Source: Rhineura floridana (lineage: Eukaryota > Chordata > Lepidosauria > Squamata > Rhineuridae). Taken from it: 64,000 nt of DNA. This document shows, one piece after another, positions 55,801 to 64,000 of this stretch. The position numbers were made by a program, and so were the translations under genes. Below the pieces are notes generated by a model. That model was not told the DNA's origin. It saw only the letters and a program-made list of their open reading frames with translations, and searched no databases. How positions within the stretch are numbered: the first letter of the stretch is position 1; each line of letters begins with the position of its first letter. The stretch covers positions 75,739,120 to 75,803,119 of the forward strand of contig NC_084482.1 in NCBI RefSeq assembly GCF_030035675.1. Reading direction: 5' to 3'.

Positions 55801-58800
55801 GCTTCTGTTTGCCAAGCAGCTAGAGTGAAATGTGAGCTATAGGAAGACTTGGACAAAGCCTGTGCATTAAACTGACACCCTGTGCTTGCAATACAAGAGT
55901 ACATTTAAATCTCACTCATTGAGCTGCTTTCAAGAACTGAGCTATCCCAATATGGTCTGTAGGGGGATCCCCATCAACTTGCATAGTTGCCCTAGACAGC
56001 TGATGAAAGCAGAACGTGGTCAGTGCATTAAGTTAACTGCAAGATCTTACAAATTCTGTTTTAAATGGTTAAAAAAAACCCTTTTCAACTGAAACTGAAG
56101 CAACTCATGAGTAAGGAAAGATATGCTCCTTTACTGATTTGTTGAATAGCTGGTGGGTTCCATCATAGGGGGGAGGACAAGCGGAATGATTCTGCATTTT
56201 TCATACATATTATTTTTTAAATTTTGTACTTCCGATGTCTGTTTCTAATCTCAAACTCCTGGACTTGCACTGTATAGCCCTCCATCCTAGATGTGGTCCA
56301 TGGTATTCAAGCATCAATGCCCTTCCTTCTGATCATGTGACAAACAGTTCAAACTGTGGTATGTATTCCAAGTGGCATCTAGATCATGTGCACACTCAGC
56401 CTGTAATCACTATCTAGTGAGTGGTCTAAAGATCGTTTGTTTTAAAGTTAAGGGCTTAGGGGGAACTTGCAAGCATAAGCAGGTATCCACAGAAAGAAAG
56501 AGCTGACATTGCCCTTCTTCAGGAGGCCCACCTCCTAGCTATTTGAGGAGGACTGCTTGCAAAAAGGTTGGCTGGAACTGGCATTGGGGGCAGGGGACCC
56601 CACCAAATCTATGGCAGTAGCAATCCTCTTTCACAGATTCCTAGATGTGACAATAGAGCCCAATATCAGAGACCCCTTTGGGGGGAAGTATATTGATGAG
56701 AATAGTTATTTCTTGGTTAACATTTATGCTCAAATGACTGACAGCCCCTTGTTTCTGACACCATTCATGCAAAGGTTGCACAATTAGAGAACACCAGTAT
56801 CATTTACAGGAGAGGCTTCACTTAAACTTTCACTGAATTAGGGTGTGTACAAAGGGGGGCATCATGTGCTTTACTAGATTAATACAACCAGTGGATGCTG
56901 TGGTTCAAAGTTATATGTATTGTATATATCCCCATTCAGAAGGCCGGATCAAGACTCAACTTTTTCTTACATCCATGTTGTTTAGTTGTTGTGTAACCAA
57001 ATGCACAATTGGGCCCATATTAATTTCAGATCATAGACTGCACTTTGATAAAAATACAGCAAGAGGTTATACTGCAAACAAAGTTACAATAAGAAAAAAA
57101 AGATCAGTTAAAACACATTTTTAACATACAGAGTGTGTCAACACCCTGGAAATGCCTCACATTGGAAAGTTAACTCCATCCCCACCATGCAGGAACACAG
57201 TCTTCATTTATGTTTGGAGGGTGCAATAACAGAACACTTGGAACACAATAATAAACAGCCAGCAAAGGGAGTGTTCCTCTGGGGCACTTTAAACAGAGGT
57301 GACTAATCTGTGTCCCTCCAGATGTTGTTGGAGTCTAACTCTAGTGAGCCCCAGCCAACATGGTCATTAGTCAGGAATGTTGAGAGCTGGAGTCCAGCAA
57401 CATCTGGACGGTCATAGGTTAGGAAAGCCAATACAAGAGATTACACCATGGGCCTCCCTTCCTCCTCTCCCCCTGCTTACTTTTGTTTTGTGCTACATTA
57501 GTGGCAGTAGTGCTGGTGATCTCTCAGCCTGCACCCTCTCTCTGCCTCACTCTGAGGAAGGGCCAAAGGAGTCCTTCCTCAGAGTGAGGCATACTGGGAA
57601 AGGCATCCAGGAGAACACCAATGCTGCTGCAGCAGCAGCTAGATATGCTGGTTACAGTTAGTAAAACATTTAAACAGCATTTCTAGCTGCTGCAGCAAAC
57701 CACAGCATTGGCACATGCAGTCTTGCAGTCATCTGACCCAGAATGGCCCATCCTGAGGAAGGACCTCTAGCCTTTACTCCCTCTTTCCCTCCCTTACTCT
57801 GCCTCACCATGTGGATGGGTGGGCAGCTGGTAGCTGCAGCAACAAGGCTGGCAGGTAGCAAGGCAAGAGAGTGGATGAGCAATTCACCAAACCAACTCCG
57901 TGCCCATCACCTGAGACAATTGTCCTCCTAGCTCAGCCTTTCCCAACCAGTGTGCCTCCAGAAGTTGTTGGACCACAATTCCCATCTTTCCTGACCATTG
58001 GCAATGCTGGTGAGGCTGATGGGAGTTGTGGTCCAACAACATCTGGAGGCACACTGGTTGGGAAAGGCTGTCCTAGCTTATCTCATGAAAGTAAGGCATG
58101 GAGGTTAGCCATCACTGTTCTAAATTAGGGGAAAGATTATTTCATATGCGCCAATAATAATAATAATAATAATAATAAAGGAATCCAGACCTAGACAAGC
58201 TCCTCCTCAAAAGATGAAGGATCTGTATGCCAAACACCCCTTAGCTCAAAATTACAGTGCCATCCAGAATGAATTTAACTGCTTGCATGCACATATATTG
58301 GGAGTCAGGCAAAAAGGCAAGCAAAAACCTTCAAATCCTGCCTCTTTCTTCTAAACAGCAGGAAGAGCTTTGCAGTCCCCTGACACTGTCTGAAATATGT
58401 CACACAAATAAACATATGAAAAATGGGAAAGCCTGATAGACAGATCTGTACTGTTAGTTTATTGATTCTGCATGCAAAATTGATTCTGCACATTTTTCTT
58501 TTTGTGAAAAGGTATCCAGTTTTTTAATGTTACTTGATCCAAATTGATCTGTTTGTTGTAGTACCAATTTTTTATTTTTAATCCTTCTGTATACTTCTAA
58601 GTAAATTTGAATTCCCTCCTGTTGCTGTGTGGCATTATTTGCTGTGTGGCATTATTTGCTTAACAGGTTCTTTTAGGCTAACTGCACTAGGGATATCTCA
58701 GACTCCAGGTCTTCTGACTGAGTTGGAATCCTTGGGAGCTTGGTCCAAAACTTCACTCCCTCATAATTGCCAATCTGAAAGAAGCCACCCTTCCAAATCT

Positions 58801-59447
58801 AAATCACTATCCCTCGCATGATTTAAAGGAAAACTAATGCCCAAATAGGGATCAGATTAAAATGGCAGTTGAAGTTACAAGTGAAGATTCCACCAGTGCA
58901 ATAGAAGTCAGTTCTGGCTTCAGTGAAGATATCAGTAACAGACTTGAGGTTGCTCGCTTTATACAGCAAAAATAGAAGCTTAGGGCATAGTGGACTCCTA
59001 CTCACATTCCATATTCTAGGCATGTAGATCTCTGGGGGTACCGTACCTAACATATCTAATGTGCATCTGTTCAGTAGTGCCCCTTTGCACCAGGATAAAC
59101 ATGTTTCTTAATTCCTTCTATATATTCCAGGGGATCCATGCCATATTTGGCTGGACCCTGGCTGACTGGACCAACACAGATATCAGAAGACATATCTTTC
59201 TAGCTACTAAATGTTGACCTTCAGGCACTGGAAATACAAGTCCCTGCCAAACCATGAGAGATGAGTGGAATAAGTGTTGATGCAAGTAGTCTCAGAGCAG
59301 AAGGCATATATGAGGTGAAGAAATCTGGAAAAATATATATGTGTGGAGTGGTGGGTTCTTGGAGTTGTATATGATCTAGATGCCGCTTGGGACCACAATG
59401 ATTGCATAAATTTCACCTACAAATCAGAAATGCACTGCATGACACAT

Positions 59448-59510
<63 letters not shown>

Positions 59511-62500
59511 TTATATATATAAAGGGCATTCCCCATTGGCACCAGTGTAGATTTCCTTCCAATGCAAATTATCCCAATAATCATAAAACACTTAACTGAT
59601 GCCATTTGCATTTTTAAAAAATCTACACATAAAAGGCAAAGATGCATTTAACATTATGTATAGATTGGTCCTTACATTGGTTACAGAGGGTGGAATCAAA
59701 CAGGCAGCATGAACGGGGCTGTGGAAGGGAGGCAAAAGGTAGCAATCTAGTGTATGTGGGCTGCAGAGAGAGGCAGCCCTTTACCAAGGAAGCAAGTAGA
59801 TTTGGGAAAGAATTTGTCTCAGTCCAGAATATTGGCATGCCTAAGGCTGTCTGTCTCTCTCTCCCTTAAATAAACATATTCAATTTGTCTTTGCATTTCT
59901 GAATATGGTTAAGGTAGAAAGACACCTTAATCATGAGCATGCATGTCCTTAAAGTCTTGACAAGTAATTCTTGATATTCCTGTCTGCTCTAAAGTCATAT
60001 GATCCAATTATATTAATATAAATCAATGATTATTTTGTAACAGTTCTGTACCACTCTTCTACAATAGTACCCTGGGCAAAGTAGAAATTAAAACAAATAA
60101 CAGTAGTAATAAACAAATAACAGAAAATCATTTTTAAAATCATTTAGAAAATCACACATGTTGTTTAAAAAATAAAATTTCTTAAGAACAGCAAAGGAAC
60201 CATGAGATCGGAGACCTAGATAGTGATAGAATATAAAGAAAAAATACTTTTTAATTATCATTTTTAAAATTAGCTGACAGATAAAATTATATCACACATC
60301 TTTAACAGTTATGTAGAAGAGGGAATTTCAGTTCTGGAATTCAAAATACAACTTGGGAGCCTTGTCGTGAATGTTTGCACACACTTGCACATCTGGTCCC
60401 TGTCTTTGATGCCCCTTGTTATTCGTTTGAAAAGGAAAGCTAATGATCTCTTCCTTCTAACAGCTTTTTTGAATTGTTGTACATAAAGTCCTTCTACCAA
60501 TAATCTCTTCCACAGTTCCTCCTGACTCTGACTCTCCACAAAAGAAAAGCACTAGAAGATTTCATGTAGTCGTTCTTTATGTCCTGGTAACAATATGCTG
60601 TGTGATGTGGGCAGGACTCCTTTTTGTGATCCTGGTGAAGTGTAAGTGATCCCCTCCAGAAGATGAAACTGAGTCAGTATAAATCAGGCATGTGAAACCT
60701 GTGGCCCTCCAGACCAGGTTGGATTTGAACTCCCATCAGCCACTGACAGCATGGCCAATGGTCAGGGATGATGGAGTCCAATAACATCTGAAGGGCCACA
60801 GATTGGTTCCCCAGCTCTGGTGAAAATTATATTGTCAGGAACTGGAGGGGTTAGAAATGGGAACTCAGTGCACAGCTGCCCTGTATAGTAAGTTATCGCA
60901 GCTGTAGGTTGGAGCTTCTTTCTGGGAAGTCCATTGATTTTCCTCAACCAGCTCTAAAGGCTTCCTGTTCAGACTGGGACTTTGCATGGATGACAATAGT
61001 ATTTTCTGGCTATACACCCCTTCAACTTTGTCTCCTAGTAAAGTTCCTGGCACCTGGCTTCCACTTGACAGCTGCCAATGACTCAGCTTTGACAGGTATT
61101 TTTAACATACAGTCTTTTTAAAACCTGGATTTCTGAAAATATTTAGATTTTTTTTCAAATAGAAAAAAATCTAATTATTTATTTAGAAGCATTTATATAC
61201 CACCTTCCATGCCAGTCCCAAGTGGCTTACAACCTTAAAAGTCAATCCAGTAGACAAAATGTGAAGCTAATAAAAATGCATTACAATACACACAAATTAA
61301 AATACAGCTATCAGTTCAGTAACCAGAACACTTCTGTAGGCTAGGTATCAAATTGTTGCTGCTATCAAATACAATCTACCTCCCAAGCCCCCTTCCCGAA
61401 TTGGAGGGGGCCAGTGAGAAAGACATCCCAGTGGCCTAGCATCAGCTATCTTCCACTGCATCTGCTGTCACTGTCACTAGAAAGGTCTAAGACAGCCTTT
61501 CCCAACCTTTGGGTCCGCAGATGTTGTTCAGCTACAACTCCCATCAGCCCCAGCCAGCATGGCCAATGGTCAGGAATGATGGGAATTGTAGTCCAGAAAC
61601 ATTTAGGGACCCAAAGGTTGGGAAAGGCTGGTCTAAGGAACAAATCCCTTGGCCCAATGAAAGCTTATTCAACATATAGATGAGGGCAATCAGATGATTT
61701 GTGAAGACAGGATGGTTCAAATCAAGGTTTGTTTTGACTGGACAACAAAGAGCCTCAATTTTATCTAATTTTCTTTCTTCAGACTCAGGAATATCAGAGG
61801 AGCTACAGGCTCTGTCAGAGGAACTACAGACCTTAAACTTCAACCAATCAGAGAAGCTCATGAGAAGTACTGTGACTTTTTAATACATGATGTGCAATTT
61901 TAGTTCTCTTGTTGACAAAGACACTGATTTGGATAAGAGTGACAGAAAGGGGGGGGCTGTACTATCTGGCAACATGAGATTTTTCAGCTCTTTCCACAGA
62001 GCAGAAAGGCGCTGTAGTCAGATGGGTTATGTATTACCTTACACATAACATCTACTGATTTCATTGCAGCAAGTGTTTGCATATAAAAAGCTAGTACCAT
62101 CCAGGATATGCGTGTAAGAAGCAAAATAGTCCATCTGTAGCTCTGGATTTCTTGCATTGAGCAAGGTTTGGACAAGGTGGTCTACAAGACTCAATCTATC
62201 TCTGTGTTTATGAGGGTGGGGGTAATATGTAGAGGAAGAACTGCTGCACGTGGAAGGAATGGAGCACGTGGTCAAAAACATGCAACACAGCAGTTACTAA
62301 AAAGAAATGCCAGAGTGGAGTGTCGGTGAGACTCCGTTATTTCTAGTGCAGCAAGATTAATTTTCACCTATTGTTAGCCTAGCCTTATTGATTCCAGCTT
62401 ACTGAAGCTGATTTACCCCATTTGCAGATCTGATCCGTCCAGAAGTGAATTTTCTCCCCACAATGTGCACTTCAGCTTCAGGCAATTTGAAGCTTTAGGG

Positions 62501-62760
62501 AGATGTGAATAAGAATCCATGGTGCTGGGTGTGTCATTGTGGCATCACCATGGACAATCTGAACCCTTATGCACTGTTGAAACAGTAATGTTATTACAGT
62601 GAAGCACCAGTGGCAGCCTAAGGGCTCCAGTCCATTGATTTTTTAGTGGGAATTTTGATTTATCTTTCAGTGAGGAAGGACCTGGATTATGTATACACAA
62701 CACAAAGGATTCTTGAAAGAACTGCTAGCAACAACTTCAGCGAACTACAGGATATCACAA
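46842..62760 (+). CDS. Second C-type-lectin-like type II receptor, 5' seven exons, partial
   Basis: Coding exons: 46842-46857, 51785-51835, 54856-54978, 60516-60641, 61039-61095, 61783-61866 and 62671-62760. All are phase 1-1 after the first, with AG/GT junctions (donors of exons 3, 5 and 6 are weak). They join without a stop into 182 aa that run past 62760. Layout: tail 1-80, with VYVLAQPSAPPLPPKP and EDDDYDDAG; a basic patch KKSTRRF; membrane span about 81-104 (VVVLYVLVTICCVMWAGLLF and on); then three neck-like exons rich in E, L and Q, with sequons at N145 and N174. No lectin exon is seen up to 64000. Same strand, same phase rule and a similar neck end (ELQDIT against KLHDIT) as gene 1 suggest a paralogue. 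Calling it a lectin is an inference from that; the exon chain itself is well supported around the membrane exon and less so at the 5' end. Confidence 0.7.
46965..47560. other. Gene 2 intron 1, possible old interspersed repeats
   Basis: 46968-47130 resembles a common reptile repeat with caccttataagatgacaaat and aagcttttgtggactacatc. 47270-47455 holds a minus-strand frame of unknown type. No exon motifs. Confidence 0.35.
47570..48170 (+). repeat. AT-rich interspersed repeat, copy 2 of 3
   Basis: Matches 14630-15130 in phrases such as tttctcctaataaacatatt, atgcaattttggctaata and cttatgcacacttaccc. Confidence 0.6.
48240..48365. mobile_element. Fold-back element, about 125 bp
   Basis: Arms acagtgagatgatgagatta, aaatgcagaaaagtaagatg and, inverted, ctgcttttctgcatt with tgacctcactgt. 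Centre is AT-rich. Confidence 0.65.
48628..48725. mobile_element. Palindromic short element, family B, worn right end
   Basis: Left arm cagtgttcttcacccttggg with gttgttggactaccactccc; right arm only to gatgggagttggttta. Confidence 0.6.
48944..49438. mobile_element. Interspersed DNA element, family D, carrying a smaller relative
   Basis: Starts cagagcttggaagattactt and matches 27266-27625. It is split by the element at 49076-49191 and cut at 49438 by the start of another transposon. Confidence 0.65.
49076..49191. mobile_element. 116-bp palindromic element with 8-bp target duplication
   Basis: Ends cagagcgtggaaaagttact and, inverted, cagagcttggaaaagttact. Flanked by ctcaaaag at 49068-49075 and 49192-49199. 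The outer 20 bp match the start of its host element, family D, and the centre matches family B (actacaactcccatcagcc). Confidence 0.88.
49439..49985. mobile_element. hAT-like element related to 2355-3977, left end
   Basis: Begins tagggttgccaggtgtcc and shares actccggattttgggggtcc, then aagtttctaggtagtctggt, with the element at 2355. The right end was not found. A half copy of family A is near 49925-49982. Confidence 0.65.
49986..50137. repeat. Fragment of another interspersed element
   Basis: Carries atggcgggttacgttccaga and cccgctgtaaagtgaaaacc, a phrase that I recognise as repetitive in reptiles but cannot assign. Confidence 0.4.
50138..50340 (-). mobile_element. RTE/Bov-B fragment
   Basis: Matches the segment at about 1800-2010 almost base for base (gaatgatcctgactttagtg, then agctgccctccccagtccta). 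It encodes on the minus strand the LGLERAAVRELEKVL part of pol. Confidence 0.88.
50341..51261. other. Gene 2 intron 1, unassigned
   Basis: A minus-strand open frame at 50367-50561 is probably repeat-derived. The rest is AT-rich with no exon motif. Confidence 0.35.
51262..51580 (-). mobile_element. CR1-like LINE 3' end
   Basis: On this strand begins agaacataagagccctgctg and tagtgcagcatcctgttctc, the complement of the 3' end seen at 8735 and 18035, and ends with the last pol codons (tgtgggaacaaattccatag). Confidence 0.88.
51785..51835 (+). CDS. Gene 2, exon 2: proline-rich tail segment
   Basis: 51 nt between acceptor tgcctgcag and donor gtgagt, phase 1-1. It encodes VYVLAQPSAPPLPPKP. PPLPPKP fits a class II SH3 ligand (PxxPxK), and Tyr8 lies just upstream. 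Confidence 0.65.
52075..52268 (+). mobile_element. MIR/CORE-type SINE or L2-end fragment
   Basis: Carries cagccctgtgaggttaggct, tcaaggtcatccagtgaggt and gcggatttgaaacttggtct, the order of motifs in the core and 3' part of MIR-like elements. No target duplication seen. Confidence 0.5.
52274..52875 (-). mobile_element. Solo LTR (fossil) with 5-bp target duplication
   Basis: 602 bp with TGTCAGG and GGCACGACA ends on the minus strand, flanked by ccctg at 52269-52273 and 52876-52880. An AATAAAA lies near the 3' part. A proline- and glutamate-rich open frame with an arginine-rich end runs through the 5' part, as in the LTR at 35548. No internal genes remain, consistent with recombination between two LTRs. 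Family: LTR retrotransposon, possibly Gypsy type; not certain. The clean duplication suggests moderate age. Confidence 0.75.
52881..53689. other. Gene 2 intron 2, unassigned
   Basis: No exon or repeat end recognised. Confidence 0.4.
53690..54070 (-). repeat. AT-rich interspersed repeat, copy 3 of 3, inverted
   Basis: On this strand reads aaaataacatacaaaaatg, aaatgtgtatgctaggagaa and gaaacacagctatccttc, complements of the copies at 14630 and 47570. Confidence 0.6.
54150..54250 (-). mobile_element. CR1-like LINE 3' end, short
   Basis: Reads agaagagccctgctggatca and gtctagtccagcatctcata, the same 3' end as at 51262. Confidence 0.8.
54856..54978 (+). CDS. Gene 2, exon 3: acidic tail segment
   Basis: 123 nt after acceptor ttttttag, phase 1-1, donor gtgcaa (weak). 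It encodes DTPSSFEDDDYDDAGVV and a polar stretch ending NMDNQK. Tyr33 in an acidic cluster is a plausible kinase site. No membrane or signal segment. Confidence 0.65.
55181..55318. mobile_element. Palindromic short element, family B
   Basis: Starts cagggatagagtacctgtag and ends gggttctccatccttg, with gttgttggactccagctctt and gggagttggagtccaaccag as inner arms. Confidence 0.75.
55325..55470 (-). mobile_element. CR1-like LINE fragment, worn
   Basis: Carries tccccttttaaaaccaacta and cttgtggcaatgaattccac, the complement of the region just before the CR1-like 3' end (compare 51490-51560). Confidence 0.6.
55471..56489. other. Gene 2 intron 3, unassigned
   Basis: AT-rich, no exon or repeat end recognised. 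Confidence 0.4.
56490..57125 (+). mobile_element. L1-type LINE, endonuclease fragment
   Basis: The frame at 56557-56787 has IRDPFGGKYIDENSYFLVNI followed by YAQM, and the frame at 56843-57124 has YPHSEGRIKTQLFLTSMLF and then IGPILISDHRLHFD. These match the order of L1 endonuclease motifs (N-YAP, H-SRIDYFL, SDH). Several stops. The rest of the element is absent. Confidence 0.65.
57296..57428. mobile_element. Palindromic short element, family B
   Basis: Carries tgtccctccagatgttgttg and, inverted, ccagcaacatctggacgg. Ends are worn. Confidence 0.65.
57544..57590. repeat. Perfect 18-bp inverted repeat with 11-nt loop
   Basis: gcctcactctgaggaagg at 57544-57561 is exactly complementary to 57573-57590. 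No coding or RNA context. Confidence 0.9.
57934..58070. mobile_element. 137-bp palindromic element, family B, 8-bp target duplication
   Basis: Starts cagcctttcccaaccagtgt and ends acactggttgggaaaggctg, exact complements. Flanked by tcctagct at 57926-57933 and 58071-58078. Nearly the whole element folds back. Confidence 0.92.
58153..58178. repeat. (AAT)n microsatellite
   Basis: About nine AAT units. Confidence 0.9.
58179..59448. other. Gene 2 intron 3, unassigned
   Basis: No exon or repeat end recognised. A direct repeat of ttgctgtgtggcattattt is at about 58622-58658. Confidence 0.4.
59449..59512. repeat. (CT)n microsatellite, about 27 units plus an imperfect end
   Basis: Pure CT from 59449 to 59502, then imperfect to 59512. 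The frames on both strands through it are artefacts. Confidence 0.95.
59513..60515. other. Gene 2 intron 3, end
   Basis: No additional exon. T- and C-rich tract before the acceptor at 60515. Confidence 0.4.
60516..60641 (+). CDS. Gene 2, exon 4: transmembrane segment
   Basis: 126 nt between ctcttccacag and gtaagt, phase 1-1. It encodes VPPDSDSPQKKSTRRF and then about 24 hydrophobic residues ending VILVK. Positive charges before the span give a type II orientation. Confidence 0.88.
60686..60822. mobile_element. Palindromic short element, family B
   Basis: Starts caggcatgtgaaacctgtgg and ends ggttccccagctctg, with aactcccatcagccactgac and complementary inner arm. Confidence 0.7.
61039..61095 (+). 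CDS. Gene 2, exon 5: membrane-proximal neck
   Basis: 57 nt between ctcctag and gtattt, phase 1-1. It encodes LKFLAPGFHLTAANDSALT. Sequon NDS is present. Short, but in frame with both neighbours. Confidence 0.65.
61170..61330 (-). mobile_element. LINE 3' end (CR1/L2 group), short
   Basis: On this strand opens with ttatttatttagaagcattt and tataccaccttccatgccag, then ttacaaccttaaaagtcaat; the complement of a 3' tail like those at 6500 and 44500. Confidence 0.6.
61493..61630. mobile_element. 138-bp palindromic element, family B, 8-bp target duplication
   Basis: Starts cagcctttcccaacctttgg and ends ccaaaggttgggaaaggctg. Flanked by gtctaaga (61485-61492) and gtctaagg (61631-61638). Lies in gene 2 intron 5, about 150 bp before exon 6. 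Confidence 0.9.
61783..61866 (+). CDS. Gene 2, exon 6: neck, coiled-coil-like
   Basis: 84 nt after acceptor tttcttcag, phase 1-1, donor gtactg (weak). It encodes SGISEELQALSEELQTLNF and NQSEKLMR, with a seven-residue hydrophobic rhythm and a sequon NQS. Confidence 0.75.
62671..62760 (+). CDS. Gene 2, exon 7: neck
   Basis: 90 nt between tatctttcag and gtgagg, phase 1-1. It encodes RKDLDYVYTTQRILERTASN and NFSELQDIT. The end resembles gene 1 neck module 1 (KLHDIT before gtgagg). Confidence 0.75.
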
Positions 62761-64000
62761 GTGAGGCATCACTGGGACCTGGATTATTTGACTTGGATTA
62801 TTTGACTTCTGGCTTGATTACTATGGGATCTAAAAACATAAGAGAAATCTCAGATACCTTCAGAAACAGTCAATGGTGCCATTAGAAAGTTAGGAGAGAC
62901 AAAGAGAATTCCTATTAACACCTTTCCTGTCCAGAGGTCTTAGCTGCTGGACCATGCAGTGAGTAACAAATGAGGAGAGATGTGATTCTGCTCTGAGCAG
63001 TTGCAATCCAGCAGACAGGCATGATTTGGGCTTCCGTTTCCTGATCCAGAATAAGGAGAAGGGAAGGTGGCAGAGGGGGGATAGAGGGCTAGCAGGCAAT
63101 TAGAGATGAAGTTCAGAAACAGAAACCCATGCATGTTGACTTCCACCACCATCATCCAAATGTTATCAGCAAGGTCACCATTGACTGAAGAGTTAATGGC
63201 GCACACCTGTGCATGAATGAGTGGAAATCACAGGAACATTTGGGGTCATCTCGACTGTACTGAGGAAGAGTAAGCACCACTCACAGATGCTCTTCCAGCT
63301 TTTGTGTACATCTCCATAGTAGGAAATTCCCCAGTCTTCCCCATATCAATGCTCATTCTACTGCTAAATTGTTAGGTTAGGGTTTTCCCTCTAGTGTTTA
63401 AGAAGTCATTCAGTGGCAATCCTGAAACATATGCAAGTGATATATTTTGGGTTGCTTTGTTTTTGTTTGTTTATTCAGAGCTTATGCTTTTTACACTTAA
63501 CAGGTTCAACTGTTTGGCAAAGGAGCCTTTGCATATCAGAACGCAATTGGATTTCCCCCTTATGAAGAGCTAGATGCAGCTCAGATGTTGGGCTTTTTAG
63601 TAGCAGGGCCGATAATTAATCTGCTGATTCTTCAGTCAGGGTTTTATAGTAACCAAGGCATCAGAAAAAGAGAGACTGTAGAGGTTTAATCCAAAGCATG
63701 GCTCCTACAATTAAGGAAGAAGTTCCATTATGCCTGATGTATAAGGAAGGGGGTGCAACAAGTTGCTGCCCACCTTGACACACTTTGATATTTGGCTGCC
63801 CTGCCCTGTCAGAATGTCCTGCCCCCTGGTTGCCAAAGCTGAGTACAGTTGGCCTAGGGTCAAGAGGATTTGGTAGGGAATACTGGCATGGAGAATACTC
63901 TGTTCCTGTTGGTCTCCAAAATACTTAAGAAAGGATGGCCCAGGAGGAAGCCTTTGTGTTCAACATGACTTACAGGTCAAAACTGAACCCCAGAACAAAT
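62761..64000. other. Gene 2, intron after exon 7, to window end
   Basis: No further exon that fits phase 1 and no lectin motif (WIGL, EPN, WND). A splice-like site near 63503 (cacttaacag) leads into a frame that soon stops, so I do not call it. Confidence 0.45.

Noticed and set aside
59402-59647. Frames with long alternating SL or RE repeats
   Set aside because: Translation of the CT microsatellite.
63503-63570. Possible further exon of gene 2 after an acceptor-like site
   Set aside because: In the required phase the frame stops after about 20 codons without a donor or lectin motif.

Overview
The window is vertebrate nuclear DNA from a squamate reptile, most likely a lizard. Evidence for this is a Sauria-type SINE (tRNA-like head, Bov-B-like tail), RTE/Bov-B, CR1, L1 and Vingi-like LINEs side by side, many short palindromic DNA transposons, and spliced genes with long repeat-filled introns. 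There are no bacterial-style genes, RNA gene clusters or CRISPR arrays.

Two host genes are supported, both on the + strand and both type II membrane C-type lectin receptors (or the 5' part of one). Gene 1 (9049-29414) can be read complete in eight coding exons: short tail, membrane segment, three tandem 126-nt neck exons, and a three-exon carbohydrate-recognition domain with intact EPN and WND calcium/sugar motifs. All junctions keep phase and the protein is 321 aa. It resembles the CD209/CLEC4G/CD23 group. Gene 2 (46842 to at least 62760) has seven readable exons: a three-exon cytoplasmic tail with a proline-rich SH3-type ligand and an acidic tyrosine site, a membrane exon, and three neck-like exons. 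Its lectin domain, if present, lies beyond the right edge. The pair looks like part of a lectin cluster.

Layout: 1-8.7 kb is nested transposon debris (L1, Bov-B split by a hAT-like element, Vingi fragment, GC-rich hAT-like element, CR1). 8.8-29.4 kb is gene 1; its neck exons were copied together with flanking intron, and its introns hold SINEs, fold-back elements, a pyrimidine-rich minisatellite and LINE ends. 29.4-46.8 kb is intergenic, with a near full-length Vingi-like LINE flanked by a 15-bp target duplication, a CR1 tail interrupted by a solo LTR, and a CR1/Bov-B pair. 46.8-64 kb is gene 2, whose introns hold more palindromic elements and a second solo LTR.

Family names for repeats rest on recognised protein motifs and ends, not on a database search. 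Boundaries without a stated target duplication are approximate.
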